From positions 53,494,266 to 53,558,265 of the forward strand of contig NC_134279.1 of the NCBI RefSeq assembly GCF_949628215.1: a DNA stretch of 64,000 nucleotides, given 5' to 3'. Below are positions 56,006 through 64,000 of the stretch, piece by piece (position 1 is the first letter of the stretch; each line of letters opens with the position of its first letter). The notes under the pieces are model-generated. The model worked only from the letters and a program-made list of their open reading frames with translations. It searched no databases and was not told where the DNA came from. The position numbers were made by a program, and so were the translations under genes. This DNA is from Phalacrocorax aristotelis (taxonomy: Eukaryota; Chordata; Aves; Suliformes; Phalacrocoracidae).

Positions 56006-56806
56006 GTGGCTGATATGCCAGATCATTGTGCTGCCATGCAGAGGGCCCTAGACAGGCCAGAGAAATGAGCTGACAGGAACCTCATGAAGTTCAACAAGGC
56101 AAAACTTGAAGTCCTGCACTTGGGGAGGAATAACCCAGACACCAGTACAGGCAGGGGGCCAGAGGGCTGGAAAGCAGTTCTGCGGATGTGGCCTTGAGGG
56201 TCCTGGTGGAGACCAAGTTGAACATGAGCCAGGAATAAGCCCTTGCAGCCAAGAAGGTCAACAGCCTCCTGGACTGCACTGGGAAGAGTGTCTCCAACAG
56301 GCTGAAGGGGGAATCCTTCTTCCCTTCCACTCCTCAACAGTGAGGAGACATACAGACACAGACATACTGGAGTGGGTCTGGCAAAGGACCATGAAGGTGA
56401 TTAAAGGACTTATATGAGTAAAGGCTGAGAGAGCTGAGACTCATTTCAGCCTGGAGAAGAGAAGGCTCAGGGGGATCTTAGCAATGTGTATACATACCTG
56501 ATGGGAGGGAATAAAGAAGAGGGAGTCAGGCTTTTCTCAGTGCTGCCCAGTGGCAGAACGAGAGGCGATGGGCACAAACTAAGAATCTCGGGAGTTCCCT
56601 CTGAACATCAAGAAACATTTCTTTACTGTGAGAGTGACTGAGCATTGGCATAGGTTGCACAGAGAGGCTGTGGAGTCTCCATCCTTGGAGATATTCAAAA
56701 TCTGACTGGGCATGGCTGTGAGCAACCTCCTCTGAGCAGGGGGGTAACCTGCTGATGATCTCCAGATGTCCCTGCCAGCCTCACCCATTCTGTAATTCTG
56801 TGATCT
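56006..56806 (+). mobile_element. CR1 LINE 3' part, well preserved
   Basis: About 800 bases in CR1 sense orientation and in canonical order: GAGGGCCCTAGACAGGCC, GACAGGAACCTCATGAAGTT, GTCCTGCACTTGGGGAGGAA, GAGAAGAGAAGGCTCAGGGG, GGCGATGGGCACAAACT, GAAACATTTCTTTACTGTGA, AGAGAGGCTGTGGAGTCTCC and the end CATTCTGTAATTCTGTGATC. This is the best-preserved transposable element of the window. Several gaps and stops leave no intact protein. Confidence 0.93.
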
Positions 56807-59800
56807 TTGCAGTACCTGAAGTGGGATGATTCAGTCTCTCCCCTTTCCATGGTTAGAAACAGATTGGAAAGGAGGCATAATAATCATAAAACTAACCTGA
56901 TCCTTTATTCTTGTGGATGATTTCTACAATAGCCTGCAGGACTTCTGGTTTCCTTCAGGAAGTATTTTTGTTTGTTTCTTAAGTCTTTGTAGGAACTAAT
57001 TTCTGCTAGCAAGAGCCAAATTAGGCAGAGGTTTCCTAATGCCTCCATATTTCTAGTTGGTACCAGCCAAGCTGCTGTTCCTGCTTTTCCAGACTAGAAG
57101 TGTTGCAGTTGGGCTTCCCATTTCTCCAAGAGTTTGTTGACTTTATCCATGCTTTAAAAAGCATCACACGCAAAATGCCTTTCCTGTGTTATTTTTGTGA
57201 AGCCTTCAGGTTCTCTACTCTTCTACTTCTCTACTCTTCTACTAAACATCCAGCATTTATTTGAGTGCTTCTTTAAATTCATACATCATGGACCAAGTTT
57301 AAGGTTTACTATTTGTTCATTCTTGGTTCAAGGGGACCACAAAGTCCTGGTATCTTTCCACAAGAAATTAGTCACAGTCCTTGATACTAGCTAATACTAC
57401 CTGAAGCTCAGGGCTCTCCAGGAAGAGAAAATAAGGGGATGGAGTCATGTATCAAATATAAACTTGTAGATATAAACAGATACAAACTTCTCAAGAAATC
57501 CATTGCCTCTTTCTCTTGAATTTTCCTGAATTCAAATAGGAATGAGATTAGACCTTTTACACAGAACTCCAAACATTTGTTCCCTCCTGTTAGCTTCACT
57601 TCTTCTGGAAGCAGTGAGATGAAAGTCTGGTGACTGCTCCTGTATCTTCATGATGAGTACTTCTTGCTTTTCTGCTGCTTTTCTGCCAGTATCAGTTCAA
57701 CAAAGCAAAGCCTGGCCCTTGGCATTGCAAAGTGATTTCCTAAGACATACAAACACACAAGGTGAGCCATAGGAATAGGTGAATGCTTTGGTTAAAGCCT
57801 TCTGAGCCTCCTGTTTTGCTACTGGCTGCTTTGGCCTGACTGCCTAGAAGAGCTTGACGACTTCTTTCTATCTTTCTTCAGTAAAAATAGGCCAAATATA
57901 GGCAAGTTTTCTAAAACGTAACAAGGTGTACTTTATTACCATGGACCTGGGTTTGACAGACTCTGAACTTGGTAAGGCTCAGATGTCACAAGCAGTGCTC
58001 TGTTCCCCAGACCTCACCTGTGTATGTGGCATCTGACAACCTGCAGAGACACTGTGCTTTCAAACAAGAAATCACTAATGACTAGACATAAAAAGCATTA
58101 TGGATTAGCACAGATTCACCCTAAAACAAAATATACAGAAGTATCTATTAGCAATCAATAACAAGTCTGGGGTTTTTTATTTTGGGTTTTTTTTTTTTTT
58201 TCACTGTTCAGGAACTTACGCTGTAGAAGTAACCGAAGGGTCTGGCTGATTCCAAATTACTGACCACCTAACTGCAAAGACTTAGGCAATGACCACAGCT
58301 ATTTAATACAAAATATTACCCTGCAGTGGCATTTGCAAGCAACTTTCTGTGGCTGACATTCTCTGCTATATGCATTCATTTTTAATTCCTTCACTTTCAT
58401 TATCTATAAGTAGTGATTTTTCCATTATATTTGTAAAGGTGGAGCCAAGGAAAAAAAAGTACAAAAAACCAAATAGCCACTGGGCAGGAAATGAATCACA
58501 CTGGTTTTGAGTATGCTAACTACAGATACTGCAATTACACAGAGACACTTTGAAAACTTTCCAAGGACAATGCTCTGTTAAAACTATAACATGTATTCTG
58601 GGGATCTGGATGCATTATTACACAGCTCTCTGAAAACAAAAAACAAACGAAGCCTGCAGTAAAAAACCTGGGGATGTGTTTGGATGGGAACTTTTGTTTC
58701 AGATGGGCTGACATCTACTACTCTCAAGCAACACTCTGTAGGCAGATCTCCGTTCTCATTTCTAGGAAGGACTTAGCAGACTACTGAATGAGAGTCAGGT
58801 TAACTCTTGCCAGAGAATTGTCTTTTTTTCAGCAGAACAGTGTCATCCCCAAAGGATGCTGCAGGAACATGTTGCCAGACAGAGATCTGTTTTGTCAGAG
58901 AATATGTGATTTTTTTTTTTCCAAAAGGAAAGGTAAGGGGTTTCTCCATGCCCTGCTGTGACACTTGGCATTTTTCAGAGCACGTCTTTGCTCATTTGCC
59001 ATCACATTGACAGTTTACGTAATGTTTCCAGTTTGATTTGCTTGATGGGATCCCACTTGCTCAAGAGGGCGGAAGATATATAGTTAAGATCGAAGATTGC
59101 CTCAGAAACTTTTCAGTCTCCTGTACTGCTACATTGTAACCAGAAGAAAAGCTGGAAGCTTTGAGCAAAATTCAATCCTAAGTCATCCTCGTTGACTCAA
59201 TTGAAGTGATGGGGAACACAAGCAGTTCAGATAGGATCCATTACTTCCCAACATTTTACACCATGTCATTAGCAGAGAATATGTTATTTCATTATCTTTT
59301 TTGGTATGTGCAGCTTATCCAAAAATCAAATAAACTATTGACCTTCTTTTGGAAACTTCATTGTGACTCCTGTTTGAGCTGCCCAGATCTGGCCTGGATA
59401 ATAGGTGACTCAACCAGGGGGGAAAAAAACCCAACAAAGTAAAACATCTGTGGTTCATTTTGAAAACATCATAACAAACAATATAAAGTGTGAAAGTTCA
59501 TGCAGCTTTATTTGAACAGCCTAACTCTGACCAAGCTTGCTGTGTTTCTTTTCCCCTCAAATCACAGCACAGAATTAGGTTTGTTGTAGCTGTTTGGCCT
59601 TCAGTTGGGGCTGCAGCTGGGTCAGCTCTCAAATGCAGAGTTGCTGGAGAGTTTGTTATTTTAAAAAAGCCCAAGGGGACAAAGTAACAGCTGTTACACT
59701 CCAATAAATTTTTAAACTAAGATATTATGGCCACGTTTCAGACACAAGCATGGCAGCAAGGGTAAGGAGTATGCAGTTTTGGGTGTTAGCCCAGGATATT

Positions 59801-60329
59801 GGGCAGTCTCTTCCCCACTTGACTGCATGCTCCTCTATCACATGGAGTGAGGAGTGCTGTGTCCTACTCAGCCTGGGTGGAGACAGCTAAGGAACCACGA
59901 CACAAACTAGTTCTAACCAACTAGCACTCCTGGTTTCTCAGCAGGATGCAATGGCTATGATGACTCCTTTGTAACCAGCCTGGCTCTACTAGTGAGCTAG
60001 AGAGGATCATTACTTCACTATAATGATCTGATACATGTATGATAACCTCAAGCTTAATTGAGCGTATTTGCATGGAGTCCGATACTGATACCTACTCCAG
60101 TTGGTGTATGGCCAATATGAAGACCGATACACCCATGTAGGTGGGATGTGGTGTGCCATCTGCCTCTTGGTACTGCTAGGGTGCTCCTTATCCACAGCAT
60201 CCCTCAACACAACCTGGCTGAGCGGGGGTCTGTCATGCTGCACGTTCACCTCCACTGTTGCTGCGTTGCCATTTCTTATCCTGAGAGTGCTCCTGCCTCA
60301 GCAGTTCCCAGAAGCAGTCCAGCACTCAT
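56807..60329. other. intergenic, no gene seen
   Basis: No recognisable gene. Contains a 16-base unit repeated twice at 57211-57242 and a T-rich run at about 58,173-58,201. Confidence 0.6.
57211..57242 (+). repeat. two perfect copies of a 16-base unit
   Basis: The unit TTCTCTACTCTTCTAC occurs at 57211-57226 and again directly at 57227-57242. It is a pyrimidine-rich direct duplication, probably by replication slippage. Confidence 0.95.
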
Positions 60330-60500
60330 CTGAAGTCAGCAAGAGGTAGAGAATTCACCACTTCCCAGCAGTCTGCTGTCACGGATAATTGCCCTTGATC
60401 AAACACTCTGATCAGATATACATGGCTTTGGATTCCAGCTGCCAGTTCTCACTATGCCTCTGGGCCCTAGATTTTTCTCCCTGTGAAGGTAAACTCACCA
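60330..60500 (-). mobile_element. ancient CR1/L3-like LINE tail fragment
   Basis: The + strand has GGTAGAGAATTCACCACTTC followed by an ATTGCCCTTGATC block, resembling the reverse complement of old CR1/L3 tails (usual form GAGAATTCACCAC ... TTACCCTCA). Strongly decayed, with uncertain ends. Confidence 0.45.
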
Positions 60501-61364
60501 TAATCAAACCTCCTTTCATTTTTCCATTCTCCTTCTTTCACTGAAACCCTCTTCTGCATTTTCTCCTGAACTGTAATATCCCTCCTAAAATGTGTTCACA
60601 GACCTGTACATGGCCTCCACTACCTCTGCTTTACACTGAGAAAAATGGTCCTCTGCTTCTTCTCCCTTGCATAGGCCTTCAAAGTTCACACTAAACTTCT
60701 GTGGCTGCTACAGATCAGGATTATTTTTTGTGCACAATAATTCCTGTGGTATTCCAGGGTACTGAACCATCTGATCCCAGGCTATTAAAGCAGGATCCTT
60801 CCTTCATATTATCTGTTAAGTCCCTTTCAGCACATGGAAAAAAGGCACTAGCTTCGATTGGTAGGAAAACAGGTTGGTGTAAATCTTTTAGATGTAGGGA
60901 CTGTGTCTCAGTTCCCATTCTGCACATTGCTTGCTTAGTGCTGTGGGATCCTATCCTGCTTCTGTGCTCCAGTGTTAGTACATACACAAAATAATAAAAT
61001 TAAGACTACTTAATAGGACCAACAACTCTCCATCAGCTGCTTCACATTTTTCTTCCACAGCATCGAGACTGGGACTTGATGCTGTAGTGACAAAACTGCG
61101 GTTTCCCAGGAGAGCACAAAAAGCTAACAGAAACACTCCAAGAAATGTAAAAGTAAATATTATATCTTGAAACAGAGACATCTTGCCTGGCCCAGGAAGA
61201 AGTACTTAGTGCTGTATATAAGACTGTGATCAGGATTTTAGGAGGAAAACACTGGATATTTTCTAACTGATGTAGTCTTTGAGCAACAACAAAGTGGAGG
61301 TTATTAGTTCAAATCTCATCTCCCAGCAGAGCATGCCCTGTAGGCATGTCAGGGTCTGGTGCTC

Positions 61365-61386
61365 TCAGCAGGGATTTCCCTGCTGA
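61365..61386. repeat. 10-bp perfect inverted repeat
   Basis: TCAGCAGGGA at 61365-61374 and TCCCTGCTGA at 61377-61386 are exact reverse complements separated by two bases, a near-perfect palindrome. Confidence 0.9.
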
Positions 61387-61508
61387 TAATGCAAAAAGAG
61401 AAGATGGAAGGTGGATAGAAGGCAACAAACGTGAGCAAGGAGCTGCTAAAGGGGAATCATCTGACATGGAGAGAGGGAACTAAATGAAGTTGTATCTCTG
61501 CTGTGCTT

Positions 61509-61550
61509 AAATCCATGTATATGATTCTGAACACTCATATACATGGATTT
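61509..61550. repeat. 15-bp perfect hairpin with 12-base loop
   Basis: AAATCCATGTATATG at 61509-61523 pairs exactly with CATATACATGGATTT at 61536-61550, and the loop is 12 bases. A further G-U pair is possible at the base of the stem. AT-rich sequence with related ATACAT words follows to about 61,590. Confidence 0.92.
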
Positions 61551-64000
61551 GTGTATATATACTCAAATATACATACTCATGTACATGAAGGAGACTCCAG
61601 AGGAGTCATAACACACACTGGTCTCCTGCCTAGCTTTGCACAGGCCCCAATGCCCTCTGCCTTCTCAGAAACGCCTTCTTCACCCATATTGCTTCTGGAC
61701 TTCTATTACTCCCTTCCTCACTCTGATACAGAGCATCTTTTTAGTTAAGCCATCACTAAGAGATTATTGCAGAATGGAACAGGTGATAGGCACAATACTA
61801 AGAGAAACCCTACCTGGATATTAGATTATTCTGGATAATGGATAAGAGATTTTTAAACTTCACAGTCTGAATAAATGTTTCTCTCTGAACCAGATTTCTA
61901 AGGAGTGCAATGAGAAAACTTTTATTCGTAAATCACAATGTAAATAACAAGATCAAATATCACTTAAGCATATCATTCATGTTATTGGCAAATACTTGCA
62001 TTAGGAGCTTTAATGAGCTTCTAAAAATAAGCCATTTATGCAAGTTTGTGTAATTCCTTTTCATAAAATACAGAACCTGGATATATACAGATAATAGTAG
62101 ACAAACCCCTGAAAATAAGAAAATAGGGATTTTGGTATGATGCACCAAGAGACAGGAAGCCAGTGACAGCTTTTGGGGTGAGGTGAAAAAGGAAGAACAG
62201 CAGAAAAGGAAGGTGACCTTCCCTAGCAGCAGTGCTTTGGATAGACCGATAAAGGTGTAGTTCCCTACCAGGAGACCAACAAAAATAAGAAAGGTAACTG
62301 GAAAGTGACAAAAATCTGAGGAATTTTTTTAAAGCTTAATATAACAGAAGGCCAATCTCTGCGCCAAGTGAATCCAAATTCTTCCAAAACCAAATTACCC
62401 TCATGCTAATGGTTTTCTGAGTGCTGATGCTTGATGACAGAAGCTAGAAAGCTCTTCAGAGACTTCAGTGGATCTCCTTCTACCTCTCTGATACCAGTAA
62501 AAGCACTTACAAAAAATAATTTTAAAAAGCATATAAATTTTTGGCAATGAGCATGTTTATTTATGGAGTTGCATTGCTTGCTGTTTAAAAATTTTGTATT
62601 ATAGTCAGGTTATTAAAGTTGCCCAAACCCAAACTCCATTCAGTTCTCCTGGTATTCTGGTACCGTATCAGCTCACTGCTTGCTCCCATGCTTCTGTAAA
62701 ACTGGTCAGACCTGATATTATATTAGTAATTCTTACTAAAATGTTTGATTCTGCCAGTACAGTACAGACTGTGCGGTGAGATCCAAGCCATCGGAGCCGT
62801 CCAACTCTCTTAAAACTAAGCAGGAGAGAGAAGAAGATCACATGTGGGAAAAAAAATAATTCAAACTGAAATTTACACAAACTACTAATTTAGGGCTTGC
62901 TTTTTGCTGAAAACAAACAGGTTTTGAGAAACTAGTTCTGAGACATAAATCTCAACTTGTGTCTGTTCAGAAAGCAGTCACTGCCCTGAACTTCTCTGCC
63001 CAAGTCCCTACACAAATGGGAGCCACTGGCTTCAGTGCAACACACAGAGCCTGTGCTCCCTCCGCTTATGAACGTGCCCCACTACGGAGCAGCTGCTGAT
63101 GAAAGAGAGAAGCGCCAGCTCTGGTGCTCTGGCATGGCAGGAGGACTTGGGGACTTTGATTTTCAACCATTTAGGTTCACCTCATTTCAAACCCTCTTCT
63201 TCCATGAACCAGTATCGTAAGGGCATTGATTTCCAGAAAAAACCTCTACCCATACACAAATTAGAGCAGGTTTGGGAAGCAGCCTTGAGCATAAATGGAC
63301 ATGATTAATTTTTAAAATAACTTATGTAAAAAGAGCTAACAAATGAAATATAAAGTTGACAATACTTCATGTTCACATTATCTATGGTATGTTAAGTAAG
63401 TAGTTAAAACTTACTTTCTTTGTACTTCAACTAATCCAACTTTATATTGCAGGTATATCAATGCAATGTATACTTCACAATGCATCCAATAACCTCCAAT
63501 AAAATATTTTAAAGGCTATTATGAAACACGAAGCACACGCAATCCAAATACATTAGTATAATTAAACTCCTTAATCTAGGAGAGAAGGTCTGCAGTTGCA
63601 GTGTTTCTCCTCTTTATTAAAGACAGACTGGAAGCATTCTTATCACCTTTGCATCCGTTTGCTACTTTTATTTTCCCAAGAAAAGGAACCATGGCCAGCA
63701 AAGGTAAGCTTTCCTCGGGGCTGCAGAGCCATCTAGTGTCAGAAGGGCAGGGTTCCCGCATACATCTTTTCTTTCCATTTAATTCCCCAAAGTTTCTCCA
63801 TTCCATACTTTAAAGATTTTATCACCGTTTCTCAGGATCCTTTTTGTTCTCTGCTTTACCTTAATTTTCTTCCCTTTCTTTTCAGTCTTTAGAAACCTTC
63901 AGGCATGAAAGGACTGTCTGACCACACTGACTGCCCCATACCAGTTCACAAATGACAGTAGGTCCAACTTTCAGTATTTGTTTCTTCCTTAGGCTAGAAA

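Larger units (their letters stand above)
60501..64000. other. intergenic, no gene seen
   Basis: AT-rich sequence with two notable inverted repeats (61365-61386 and 61509-61550). No KIT exon or other gene is recognisable up to the window edge. Confidence 0.55.

Noticed and set aside
56023..56337. Reverse-strand open frame of 104 codons
   Set aside because: It is the antisense shadow of a CR1 copy on the + strand.
62760..62830. Faint 5S rRNA-like words (GCCATCGGAGCC and AAACTAAGCAGG)
   Set aside because: Only short matches; spacing, flanks and the rest of a 5S gene are absent.
34560..64000. Search for the 3' end of KIT on the reverse strand
   Set aside because: No kinase or KIT tail motif was seen in any reverse frame; the gene presumably lies beyond the window.

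Overview
This window is vertebrate nuclear DNA, almost certainly from a bird. It has one large spliced gene, introns with GT-AG borders, a CpG-rich promoter, no dense bacterial-style coding, and several copies of the CR1 retroposon with the avian 3' end (an ATTCTRTG-type repeat). The gene is KDR, which encodes VEGFR2 (FLK1; called Quek1 in quail), the receptor tyrosine kinase for VEGF on endothelial and blood-forming cells. It lies on the + strand.

Layout. Bases 1 to about 2,200 are upstream sequence without a recognisable gene. Bases 2,200 to 2,860 form a GC-rich promoter and 5' UTR with a cluster of GC boxes and a striking CGGCT pentanucleotide repeat ending about 65 bases before the start codon. 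The KDR coding sequence runs from the ATG at 2613 to the TAG at 33057-33059 in 30 exons. I placed every exon by reading frame, splice site and similarity to the VEGFR2 family. The pieces join in frame to 4,038 coding bases (1,345 residues plus stop), close to the usual VEGFR2 length of about 1,350. They encode a signal peptide, seven Ig domains, one membrane helix, a juxtamembrane segment, a split kinase domain with an intact catalytic apparatus, and a tail carrying the known signalling tyrosines. I see no frameshift or premature stop. The 3' UTR runs to about 34,430 or 34,560.

Bases 34,560 to 64,000 are a gene desert. It holds CR1 fragments in both orientations (45.35-46.08, 49.26-49.86 and 56.01-56.81 kb, and an older one near 60.3-60.5 kb), short low-complexity tracts, a perfect 15-bp hairpin at 61.5 kb, and AT-rich stretches that may be regulatory. 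In other vertebrates the 3' end of KDR faces the 3' end of KIT, so this is probably the KDR-KIT intergenic region, but no KIT exon is visible here.

I found no previously undescribed multi-gene system. The most interesting points concern how KDR is controlled and processed: the 5' UTR repeat, a candidate intron 1 endothelial enhancer with two FOX:ETS cores, intron read-through that would give a soluble receptor, unusual splice sites, and a divergent GC-rich C-terminal tail.
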